From positions 2,202 through 28,926 of IMG/VR virus record IMGVR_UViG_3300030419_003212: a DNA stretch of 26,725 nucleotides. One strand, given 5' to 3'. The stretch comes from a virus. Below are positions 14,413-20,764 of this stretch, piece after piece; positions within the stretch are counted from its first letter, which is position 1, and each line of letters starts with the position of its first letter. The notes under the pieces are model-generated. The model saw only the letters and a list, made by a program, of their open reading frames with translations, ran no database searches and was not told where the DNA came from. The position numbers were made by a program, and so were the translations under genes.

Positions 14413-15041
14413 TGTACTTCTCTCATGTTTTGGGATACAACATCCCAGTCTATAATATTAAATATCTCTGTGAGGTACTTTTTTCTATCATTTTTATAAT
14501 CTAAATAATAAGCATGTTCCCATAAATCAATAACCATAACAGGATACGTTCCCATCATTATTGGTGTATCTGCATCATGCATATCTTGTATTACTAATTG
14601 ACTACCATCTTTAACAACCCACACCCATCCTGAACCAAAGTGTTCACTACCCCAATGAATTACTTCTTTTTTGAATGTATCAAATGATCCAAAATTTTTC
14701 TCTATACAATTTAAACATTCACCTTTTGGTTTCCCACCACCTTTTGGTGATAACAACTCCCAAAAAAAAGAATGATTGAAATGTTGTGCGGCATTGTTAA
14801 ATACATTCCATTGTTTGTCTGCGTAAGACCTTACAATGATACTGCTAAGTGGTTGTCCTTCGTATTTTGTATCTCTAATATTTTCGTTAAGTTTTTTAAC
14901 ATAACCACCATGATGTTTGTTGTAATGCACATCAAGTGATTTTATTGGTCTCAAAGATTGAAGACCGTACTTCAGCTTAGGAAGTTTAAAGTCTGTATCA
15001 TCTAGATACTCAAGTTGTTCAATCAGCTTCTTTAACTTCAT
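14409..15041 (-). CDS. sodB: Iron-type superoxide dismutase with capsid-targeting-like leader
   Basis: A 210-residue Fe/Mn superoxide dismutase, converting superoxide to hydrogen peroxide and oxygen. All four metal ligands are visible: His39 (V-H-Y-N-K-H-H), His90 (N-H-S-F-F-W), Asp172 and His176 (D-L-W-E-H-A-Y-Y-L-D-Y). Gln86 in N-N-A-A-Q lies where Fe-type enzymes carry their active-site Gln, and the Mn-type Gln position has Ala157, so iron is the likely metal. The usual enzyme start (F-x-L-P-x-L-x-Y) falls at residue 18, so there are 17 extra residues: M-K-L-K-K-L-I-E-Q-L-E-Y-L-D-D-T-D. These resemble the leader shared by nearby genes and contain L-I-E, a possible gp21 site. The start lies inside the actin-like gene (23-base overlap) and has only a weak ribosome binding site, so coupling is likely. 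The enzyme call is firm; packaging in the virion is inference. Confidence 0.93.
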   Translation of the reverse strand: MKLKKLIEQLEYLDDTDFKLPKLKYGLQSLRPIKSLDVHYNKHHGGYVKKLNENIRDTKYEGQPLSSIIVRSYADKQWNVFNNAAQHFNHSFFWELLSPKGGGKPKGECLNCIEKNFGSFDTFKKEVIHWGSEHFGSGWVWVVKDGSQLVIQDMHDADTPIMMGTYPVMVIDLWEHAYYLDYKNDRKKYLTEIFNIIDWDVVSQNMREVQ

Positions 15042-16077
15042 CTTCTGGCTGTGCTTCTTCTATATCCTCTTGTATTAACTCAGCTTCTGATAAACATCCT
15101 CTTGATACAGCGCTGTGTGCATCTTCTATTAAAATTATTTCCGATATTGGAATTGGAAATGTTTCCTGATCAAATTGCTCGTTGAATACATCTAAGAAAC
15201 CTTTAACTAACGATGTTCCACCACCAATAACAATTGGTACAGCGTTTGGAAATGCTGGTACGTTTGCGGTACCTTCAAATTGTACTTTTAAATTTGTAAG
15301 TAAATAATTTACTAATGCGCCGTAGTATGATCTAATTGCATGTAAGACTGTAAATTCATCTGACCCTTCGTCATAGATGTCTTGTACTATTCCTTTAGAT
15401 AAATCTAATTGATTAGATGTCTCTTTTACATTAGATACTTTTGCAATTGGAACACCCGTATCCATACTTACGTTTTTATCTATCCAATCTCCACCTCTGG
15501 ATACACTAAATGACAGTGCCGTCATTCCTTGATACATCACTGCTATGTTGCACATACCAGCACCCATTGAAATAGCCACACCGGTTAGATCACTATCTAC
15601 TAAACCTTCATATCCAATTGCAACAGCTTCTTCAATCTTTTTTACGTTGTATCCGTAACTATCAATAATTGTTTTCAACACATCTTCGTGATACGAAACT
15701 TCTCTATCCTCATCAATAGGTTTTGACGGAACGCAATAAACACACACTTCATTATCCGTTTTAGGTTTACCTAACAACTCTCCTATTATAGCATTTAAAA
15801 TTGGTAGAGCATCTTTTTCTTCTGGATTCAATAATCCACTTTTCATTGGTCGTCTTAGTGTTGATGTGCTAAATATTTGTGCATAGTTAAATGCATGCTT
15901 TCCTACTATATGAACTTTACCAGCCTTTTCTACAAATGGAATTCGCTGACGTTTTAACATACGCTTTGACTGGTTGGGATCACCATCTACCGTAAGAAAA
16001 GCGTTTCTTTGTTTTTTAATTGAGTCGTCTCGTGATGCTATATAAAACGATGTACCACAATCTAAACCTACTGCCAT
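15019..16077 (-). CDS. Actin/MreB/ParM-like nucleotide-binding protein
   Basis: A 352-residue member of the actin-like ATPase superfamily. Phosphate-1 loop: V-G-L-D-C-G-T-S (3-10). An MreB-like R-R-P-M-K-S-G-L-L lies at 75-83, C-V-P-S at 115-118 and an E-E-A-V-A-I-G segment at 149-155. Phosphate-2 loop: V-A-I-S-M-G-A-G (167-174). S-R-G-G-D-W-I-D follows at 193-200, and the adenosine motif I-V-I-G-G-G-T-S is at 283-290. The usual Asp of the phosphate-2 motif (D-[IL]-G-G-G) is Ser170, which may weaken hydrolysis. The C-terminus is acidic and disordered. Start has AGGAGG five bases upstream. Known relatives make filaments for DNA segregation, cell shape or phage positioning; here the role is unknown. 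Its end overlaps the dismutase start, suggesting coordinated amounts. Confidence 0.85.
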   Translation of the reverse strand: MAVGLDCGTSFYIASRDDSIKKQRNAFLTVDGDPNQSKRMLKRQRIPFVEKAGKVHIVGKHAFNYAQIFSTSTLRRPMKSGLLNPEEKDALPILNAIIGELLGKPKTDNEVCVYCVPSKPIDEDREVSYHEDVLKTIIDSYGYNVKKIEEAVAIGYEGLVDSDLTGVAISMGAGMCNIAVMYQGMTALSFSVSRGGDWIDKNVSMDTGVPIAKVSNVKETSNQLDLSKGIVQDIYDEGSDEFTVLHAIRSYYGALVNYLLTNLKVQFEGTANVPAFPNAVPIVIGGGTSLVKGFLDVFNEQFDQETFPIPISEIILIEDAHSAVSRGCLSEAELIQEDIEEAQPEDEVKEAD

Positions 16078-16086
16078 GTTTACCTC

Positions 16087-16443
16087 CTAAACCCCGTGTA
16101 CAGGGATATTCAATTTTATTAAAACTTCAATAACATTATCAAAATGCTTAGATGGTATTGCTAATACACCTTTGTTTCCTTTTTGTGTAAACGTATAACC
16201 ATCTTTCTTTTTTGGACCCGCTACTGGAATCCGTAATTTTTTCATTGCAGCTAGAATACGTACTTTAGATGCGCGATCTGCTGGTACCTTTAGTTTTTCA
16301 ACTTTAGCTTCTTTGAGCTTTTGTAGCTCATCTGCTATAATTTCTTTTAATCTAGCTTTTGTGATTGTCATTTCTTCTCTTTTCTTTTTCTTCTTTGGAG
16401 CATGACCATGTGATCTTTCTTTGATTGGTCTTAGTTTACTCAC
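16087..16443 (-). CDS. Basic protein, C-terminal part of a gene split by UGA
   Basis: An open frame of 118 codons if begun at the GTG at 16443, but the frame continues open upstream to a UGA at 16585-16587 and beyond it to the coupled ATG at 16710. The GTG has no good ribosome binding site, so it may not be a true start. The product is very basic, with P-K-K-K-K-K-R-E-E followed by M-T-I-T-K-A-R-L-K-E-I-I-A-D-E-L, a helix like the leaders of other genes here; Met25 (16371) could be an independent start with a purine-rich stretch ahead. The last 70 residues look like a small alpha/beta domain ending N-I-P-V-H-G-V. Family not recognised. Confidence 0.65.
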   Translation of the reverse strand: MSKLRPIKERSHGHAPKKKKKREEMTITKARLKEIIADELQKLKEAKVEKLKVPADRASKVRILAAMKKLRIPVAGPKKKDGYTFTQKGNKGVLAIPSKHFDNVIEVLIKLNIPVHGV

Positions 16444-16584
16444 GTGAACATCTTCGTAAAATTTGTTTCCAAACTTTATATCTACTATGTCAACTCCACC
16501 GTCTTCTCTTAAATTATGCCATGTTACTTCACCTACAACACCAGGTCTGTTTAAACTTGGATCCCGCCAAGTTGCATGATGAAA

Positions 16585-16710
16585 TCATGTATGAGGTTTC
16601 ACTTTTGTAGTGTAAACCTTCTCCTCTTCTTTAAGTTGTGCTGGTGTTTTAAACGGTGGCTGATCTGCGTCCGTATAAATCTTTCCTAATTTTACATCTT
16701 TAATCTTCAT
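16585..16710 (-). CDS. N-terminal part of the same gene, ending at in-frame UGA
   Basis: Starts at ATG 16710, which overlaps the stop of the preceding gene (ATGA), the coupling used across this block. It encodes 41 residues beginning M-K-I-K-D-V-K-L-G-K-I-Y and stops at UGA (16585-16587). After the UGA the same frame stays open and reads like continuing protein: A-T-W-R-D-P, N-R-P-G-V-V-G-E-V-T-W-H-N-L and G-V-D-I-V-D-I-K-F-G-N-K-F. The whole gene would be 16710 to 16087, 207 codons. UGA is a normal stop elsewhere in this window, so this is a nonsense mutation, a sequence error or readthrough. Confidence 0.6.
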   Translation of the reverse strand: MKIKDVKLGKIYTDADQPPFKTPAQLKEEEKVYTTKVKPHT

Positions 16711-17048
16711 ATTTTTCTTTGCTTAATTAATTTAATCCAATTGCTTGGTTTTATAGCGGTGTGTCGTTTACCGCTTTTCTCAACCTTGCTAATTATTTTG
16801 CTTATAATATCATTAATTTGTTGAGTTTTCAACCGTCCAGCTTTACCTCTCTCAAGGTCCATCTCTAACTCACCATAATGGTCTTCTTCTCTAGGGCTTA
16901 GATGTCGATGTTTTCTACTCCATAAATTTCTAACCTTTTTCCACCTTGAGTCAGAGCTGTGCTTTTGGAACATTGACTCCGTTATATTGGAACAACAACT
17001 TCCATTACACTCACATTGCTCTGGTATCAAATCTTTTAATTTTATCAT
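16707..17048 (-). CDS. Leader-bearing protein with Cys cluster
   Basis: A 113-residue basic protein with the shared leader M-I-K-L-K-D-L-I-P-E, ending in I-P-E, a potential gp21 cut after residue 10. The predicted mature protein would begin Q-C-E-C-N-G-S-C-C, four Cys within eight residues, which suggests a metal site or disulfides. The middle has R-W-K-K-V-R-N-L-W-S-R-K-H-R-H-L-S-P-R-E and the end is Lys/Arg-rich. Unrecognised. It shares one base with the gene before it (TAATG) and overlaps the next by ATGA. A basic, DNA-binding internal head protein would fit, as inference. Confidence 0.65.
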   Translation of the reverse strand: MIKLKDLIPEQCECNGSCCSNITESMFQKHSSDSRWKKVRNLWSRKHRHLSPREEDHYGELEMDLERGKAGRLKTQQINDIISKIISKVEKSGKRHTAIKPSNWIKLIKQRKI

Positions 17049-17398
17049 TAATTTTTCTTTGAATATGACATATACCCTTTTGCACTTCTAGATGGTCCTG
17101 AGGCTTCATACCCTATATTTTTTAATTGTCTTGCAATATTTTTTAACATTTTATTTGTTTTCTTTATGTCAGCATCCTTATGATATAAGAATATATGTTG
17201 GTGTGAAGGCTTTATTGAGTAAGCAAATTCCCTTCGTTTTATATTATATTTATACCAAAGATTACGTGAACCCGTTTCCCATGTTCTCGTATTAGGTTCT
17301 CTAACTTTTGTTATTTTAAACTTTTTCATTACCCTTGAGATGTCTCTTGCCATCTCTCTATAAATATTTTCTTTAATTAATTGTTTTAATTTAATCAT
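17048..17398 (-). CDS. Leader-bearing small basic protein
   Basis: A 116-residue very basic protein. The leader M-I-K-L-K-Q-L-I-K-E ends in L-I-K-E, the same tetrapeptide as the predicted gp23 maturation site. The body has a helix (E-M-A-R-D-I-S-R-V-M-K-K-F), strands around W-Y-K-Y-N-I-K-R-R-E-F-A-Y-S-I, H-Q-H-I-F-L-Y-H, and a helix K-K-T-N-K-M-L-K-N-I-A-R-Q-L, an alpha/beta layout that could bind nucleic acid. No known family is recognised. GGAGG sits eight bases before the start, inside the gap after the previous gene. Confidence 0.65.
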   Translation of the reverse strand: MIKLKQLIKENIYREMARDISRVMKKFKITKVREPNTRTWETGSRNLWYKYNIKRREFAYSIKPSHQHIFLYHKDADIKKTNKMLKNIARQLKNIGYEASGPSRSAKGYMSYSKKN

Positions 17399-17401
17399 AG
17401 T

Positions 17402-17764
17402 TTATACCTCCACGTATCCAAACACTGAACCTCTGCCCATTGGTGCAAATTCTAAATCTTTTCCATCAATAGCATCTCTAGTTCTTTTAAGGTACCAAAC
17501 TGTTTTTCCACGTATTGTTCCTTTTGCTTTTAAATTGCTTAACTTAATCTTAAACGATTTCTTGTAAAAATCTAATTTTTTTCCCTTTTTTTGTAAAATG
17601 ACGCCTGGTGCCTTTTTGTGATATTTATTATCAACGATTGCATATCCACGTTTTATTGCCAGTATGTGTTGCAGATATCTACTACTTACTACAAGTGCGA
17701 CTCTATCACCTGGTTTTGGATCGTCATCCCTTCCTTCTTTTAATAGTTCTTTAAGTTTTATCAT
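17402..17764 (-). CDS. Leader-bearing protein, possible SH3-like fold
   Basis: A 120-residue basic protein with leader M-I-K-L-K-E-L-L-K-E/G, a perfect [LI]-x-E/G gp21-type site after residue 10. The mature part begins with acidic D-D-D, then P-K-P-G-D-R-V-A-L-V-V, a pattern common at the start of small beta-barrel domains, and later strands such as G-V-I-L-Q-K-K-G-K-K-L-D-F-Y. Unrecognised otherwise. It overlaps the membrane protein gene upstream by ATGA. Confidence 0.65.
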   Translation of the reverse strand: MIKLKELLKEGRDDDPKPGDRVALVVSSRYLQHILAIKRGYAIVDNKYHKKAPGVILQKKGKKLDFYKKSFKIKLSNLKAKGTIRGKTVWYLKRTRDAIDGKDLEFAPMGRGSVFGYVEV

Positions 17765-18066
17765 CTTCTTAATGCCCTAAGTTTATCCTTTTGTGTTTTT
17801 ACTCTACCCTTTGTCTCTTCATCCATTCTAACATGTTGAGTATCGGGCTTAACTAATTCTATATGTTTTTTGGTTTCCACTTCAACTGCCTTGATTGGTT
17901 GCTGAACTGTTGGTTGCGACTGTTGTTTTTGGCGACTGATAACGGTCGTACCAACTTGATTTGGCAACACTTCGATGTTGTTGAAATAATACTTCATAAT
18001 CAGCAGTATTCCGACAATACATTGCCAAATGATTGCTGATATTAGTAGTAGTGTCCACCAATCCAT
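17761..18066 (-). CDS. Single-pass membrane protein with KLRALRR C-terminus
   Basis: A 101-residue protein with one clear N-terminal membrane segment (about residues 3-25, W-W-T-L-L-L-I-S-A-I-I-W), then a Gln/Lys/Val-rich soluble tail. The C-terminus is K-D-K-L-R-A-L-R-R, and the same K-L-R-A-L-R-R occurs near the end of the protein at 6842-7210. It sits amid leader-bearing genes but lacks the leader. The short N-terminal anchor could suit a spanin-like or membrane-docking protein; nothing proves this. The two proteins sharing the tail motif may bind a common partner. Confidence 0.65.
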   Translation of the reverse strand: MDWWTLLLISAIIWQCIVGILLIMKYYFNNIEVLPNQVGTTVISRQKQQSQPTVQQPIKAVEVETKKHIELVKPDTQHVRMDEETKGRVKTQKDKLRALRR

Positions 18067-18069
18067 ACA

Positions 18070-18558
18070 TTATTGTGCTTGGACTGCCTTTGTTACCGCG
18101 TCACGACGATTCTTTAGATACTCGTCTGACTCGTCACTATCACCGTCATTGTCCACATCACCGTCTTCACCACCAACTGGATCTAACGCTTCGTGTATGT
18201 CATAATATCTATTTAAGATACCACCTATGTCTTCATATAAAGATGTTAATCTATTGCTAACAGCATTGTATTCTTTTGCAGCAACTTTAAATTCCTTTAC
18301 CATTCCATTCATGGATTTCATATTTCTATTAATAGTAACTTTATCAAACCACTCATCTGTTTCTGATAGAACGTGATTATGAGCTTGCTCTGCTATCTGT
18401 ACTAGTTGCTCGGCTATTTGAAGTACGTTTGTTTCGGAATAAATAGATTTCCCAATATTACCGTATTGAGATACAGCTTCTATAACTGCATGCTTATCAA
18501 TAGGCTTTTCGTTTTCTTCAAATACTTCCGTCAACAAATCTTTTAATTTTGTCGCCAT
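18070..18558 (-). CDS. Leader-bearing helical protein with Asp-rich Ca-binding-like loop
   Basis: A 162-residue acidic, helical protein. The leader M-A-T-K-L-K-D-L-L-T-E ends in L-T-E (cut predicted after 11). Long helices fill residues 20-125. At 134-145 is D-V-D-N-D-G-D-S-D-E-S-D, matching the spacing D-x-D-x-D-G-x-x-D-x-x-D of calcium-binding thrombospondin type 3/EF-like loops, followed by E-Y-L-K-N-R-R. From memory, similar proteins with this D-N-D-G loop occur in marine T4-like phages without assigned function. Calcium binding is inference. Confidence 0.7.
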   Translation of the reverse strand: MATKLKDLLTEVFEENEKPIDKHAVIEAVSQYGNIGKSIYSETNVLQIAEQLVQIAEQAHNHVLSETDEWFDKVTINRNMKSMNGMVKEFKVAAKEYNAVSNRLTSLYEDIGGILNRYYDIHEALDPVGGEDGDVDNDGDSDESDEYLKNRRDAVTKAVQAQ

Positions 18559-18573
18559 TGTTTTTCTCCTACT

Positions 18574-19701
18574 TTATTTACCTTGTAATGAAGAAATGAT
18601 TTCAGCTTTTTTTGATACTGAAGCATTTCTATATGTTTTCGCAACGTATTCGTAATTTTTATTTACCATATCAGCTGCATCTTTTTTACTATTGCCTTTT
18701 TTAATTAAGTGCAATTGAATTCTTCTCTTTTCAGCGGTTGACTCAATTATAGTTTCTAATTTGAGTTTTTTTATCATCCTTCGGAATTCTCTATTCTTTT
18801 TCATATGTTTCCAAACATCAGGTTTGTATTTTCTCATATATAAAAAATATCTTTCTAACTCCCTGGCAGACATCTTTCTTTCATTTACGGATTCAAAAGA
18901 ATCGTAACCAATACCACCACTCCATTTCTCATCATCGTCACCATTTTTCTTTTTTCCACTACCTGGACCACCCTCTTTAAAGGATTCCTTCTTTACAAAT
19001 AATTTTTGAAGTTCTTTTGCAAGTTTAGATGCATATTTAACTTTTTTAGGTGATGGTATCTTTTTCAACATTTGTATGTATTTGTCCAAACCCCGCATAG
19101 CCCCACTATGAGCATCTAATCTATCTCTAAATGATACTGCCTCATTGGTAGACTCGTTTGCCCTTGCCATTAAGTCAGCAATTTTAGTCAATGTAGCTTT
19201 ATCTTTTTTTGATAACATTTTCAGCTGTCTATCTTTAGCTATTTGTCTTAATGATTTTTCCCAAGATTTTGTTGATTCTTGCTTAACACCCATCAAATCC
19301 TTTCTATCAGGATTGTGTGAAAACACATTTAGAACTCTCATTTTTTTACCGGGATGCATGCTGTTGACTTGACGTATAGCATCATCCTTATCTAAAGCTG
19401 GAATAATAGTGCTAAAAGGAACTGGATCATCATGAAGTTGAACTTCAAATGTCACTCTATATTTATTATTTTCAGTTTCTCTTAACATATTTTCGTACAT
19501 TTTTCTTAACACGTTTTTAAATTGTTCTTCTACCTTTTCTGGTTTCCCAGTATGTTTGGTTGAAGCAAAATCTTTTGCATCTTTGTCAGACATAGATGAC
19601 GCAGCTTTTTTTACTGAAGCTGGTGCGTCTTTCATATCACCTTTTTTATACGAATGAACCATTCCCATGAACCGTTGCTGTGATTTAGACTTACTTGGCA
19701 T
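18574..19701 (-). CDS. Head-cluster protein with N-terminal MPSKSKSQQ domain
   Basis: A 375-residue very basic protein. Residues 1-57 (M-P-S-K-S-K-S-Q-Q-R-F-M-G-M-V-H, later D-A-K-D-F-A-S-T-K-H) match a short module I believe is the DUF3008-type family found in phage proteins. Around 62-78 is a helix ending M-L-R-E, a gp21-type site. About 80-130 looks like a small alpha/beta domain (Y-R-V-T-F-E-V-Q-L-H-D-D-P-V-P-F). A Gly-rich linker G-G-P-G-S-G-K-K-K sits near 245, and helical basic segments fill the rest, with I-I-E/S near 320. Probably a prohead core or internal protein by composition and place. It overlaps the upstream gene by 11 bases. Confidence 0.65.
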   Translation of the reverse strand: MPSKSKSQQRFMGMVHSYKKGDMKDAPASVKKAASSMSDKDAKDFASTKHTGKPEKVEEQFKNVLRKMYENMLRETENNKYRVTFEVQLHDDPVPFSTIIPALDKDDAIRQVNSMHPGKKMRVLNVFSHNPDRKDLMGVKQESTKSWEKSLRQIAKDRQLKMLSKKDKATLTKIADLMARANESTNEAVSFRDRLDAHSGAMRGLDKYIQMLKKIPSPKKVKYASKLAKELQKLFVKKESFKEGGPGSGKKKNGDDDEKWSGGIGYDSFESVNERKMSARELERYFLYMRKYKPDVWKHMKKNREFRRMIKKLKLETIIESTAEKRRIQLHLIKKGNSKKDAADMVNKNYEYVAKTYRNASVSKKAEIISSLQGK

Positions 19702-20323
19702 TTCTCTCGTACTCAGCTATAGAGTTCCACATTTCAGCAAACGCTCTTATACTATTTTTACCACCTTTGTTCCAGTTACCCCTTTTTGCATTATTAGCTA
19801 AATCTTTTGCCATTCTTTGAACTTTACTTTTCAAAGTGCCGTATGTGTACATACCAATGCCGGGAACTTGAATCTTAGCATCTTTATTTATTTTTTCATC
19901 TACTGATTCTTTTCTTCGTATAACATCTTGACCAAATCCTGGTAGTTTTGCAAATTGTCTTAGATAATCAGCTGTTCTAGCATAGGTTTTTATTTTTAGA
20001 AAATCATTTGGTCTTGCGTGACTCATATTAAGAGCACCAATCTTTTCAAATTTGTGCCAACCACTTGGTCCACCTGCATATCTTATAATACCTTTTTTAT
20101 CTATTTCTATTGGTAAAACTGTTTTCTTACCATCTTTATCTTTTACATGAATAAATGCTCCATACAATGCAGCATCTCCTGTACGATATCCTCGCTTGTA
20201 TGGTACATGCTTTAAAACTTTAATCTTTGCGTACTTAAATACTTTGCCTATTTCACTAGCCATTCTACTCATGTCCTGATCCCAATCAAGCTTTTCTGTA
20301 ATTAATTCTCTTAATTTTACCAT
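19691..20323 (-). CDS. Leader-bearing basic protein, 210 residues
   Basis: The leader M-V-K-L-R-E-L-I-T-E ends in I-T-E (cut predicted after 10). The body is basic, with strands near 30-75 (G-A-F-I-H-V-K-D-K-D-G-K-K-T-V-L-P-I-E-I) and helices near 115-130 and 165-207. Tyr and Lys are frequent. I recognise no enzyme motif. Size and charge would suit a DNA-associated internal head protein. It begins four bases after the gene at 20328-20591. Confidence 0.65.
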   Translation of the reverse strand: MVKLRELITEKLDWDQDMSRMASEIGKVFKYAKIKVLKHVPYKRGYRTGDAALYGAFIHVKDKDGKKTVLPIEIDKKGIIRYAGGPSGWHKFEKIGALNMSHARPNDFLKIKTYARTADYLRQFAKLPGFGQDVIRRKESVDEKINKDAKIQVPGIGMYTYGTLKSKVQRMAKDLANNAKRGNWNKGGKNSIRAFAEMWNSIAEYERNAK

Positions 20324-20327
20324 TACC

Positions 20328-20591
20328 CTACCTGTTAAAATATTTATTTAAATGTTTTTGAGCACCTTTAAGATCAAACTTACCTTGCCTCTTTACCCCA
20401 ACTCTAAGTGCATCTATAAAAGCGTGTTGTAAACCTGGTGAGTTAAAGCTACTTAAAGTTTTACCAATCTTTGACATATGTGAATCAATTTGTCTCAGGA
20501 GTACTCCTAATGGAATTTTTAAATCTTGAGCTAATTCCTTATCCTTATCCGCAATTGATTTTTCGTTTAACATATCCTTTAATTTGATCAT
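20328..20591 (-). CDS. Leader-bearing small helical protein
   Basis: An 87-residue basic, all-helical protein. Leader M-I-K-L-K-D-M-L-N-E ends in L-N-E. The rest has helices around L-A-Q-D-L-K-I-P-L-G-V-L-L-R-Q-I and a basic end (L-K-G-A-Q-K-H-L-N-K-Y-F). Its ATG overlaps the stop of the 58-residue gene upstream (ATGA). No known family is recognised. Confidence 0.62.
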   Translation of the reverse strand: MIKLKDMLNEKSIADKDKELAQDLKIPLGVLLRQIDSHMSKIGKTLSSFNSPGLQHAFIDALRVGVKRQGKFDLKGAQKHLNKYFNR

Positions 20592-20764
20592 TGCTTTTCT
20601 CCAAGTATGTCATCTACTAAAGTCCGAACAGCTGAGTCGTTAATTTCAGCTTGCACCTTTTCAAGTACAGATACTTTCTTTGTTACTAATTTTTTCTTTT
20701 GTGTTGACGGACGTGTTGGTCGTTCAATACCAAACATTTCCGACATATAATTTTTGTATTTCAT
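20588..20764 (-). CDS. Short basic protein (58 residues)
   Basis: A small gene fitted exactly between neighbours: its ATG overlaps the stop of the 496-residue gene (TAATG) and its stop overlaps the next ATG (ATGA). It begins M-K-Y-K-N-Y-M-S-E-M-F-G-I-E-R-P-T, has a Lys-rich centre and an acidic helical end with D-D-I-L-G-E. It contains no shared leader. Family unknown, but gene geometry supports it. Confidence 0.65.
   Translation of the reverse strand: MKYKNYMSEMFGIERPTRPSTQKKKLVTKKVSVLEKVQAEINDSAVRTLVDDILGEKQ

Noticed and set aside
16585-16587. UGA as a sense codon (alternative genetic code)
   Set aside because: UGA ends several adjacent genes in ATGA overlaps and Trp is written UGG throughout, so the standard code holds; the single UGA is treated as a local anomaly.
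17882-18070. Minus-strand 62-codon frame starting in a TAATG overlap
   Set aside because: The start position is attractive, but the frame overlaps the membrane protein in another phase, has no domain-like composition, and the membrane frame has a clear transmembrane segment and a shared C-terminal motif.
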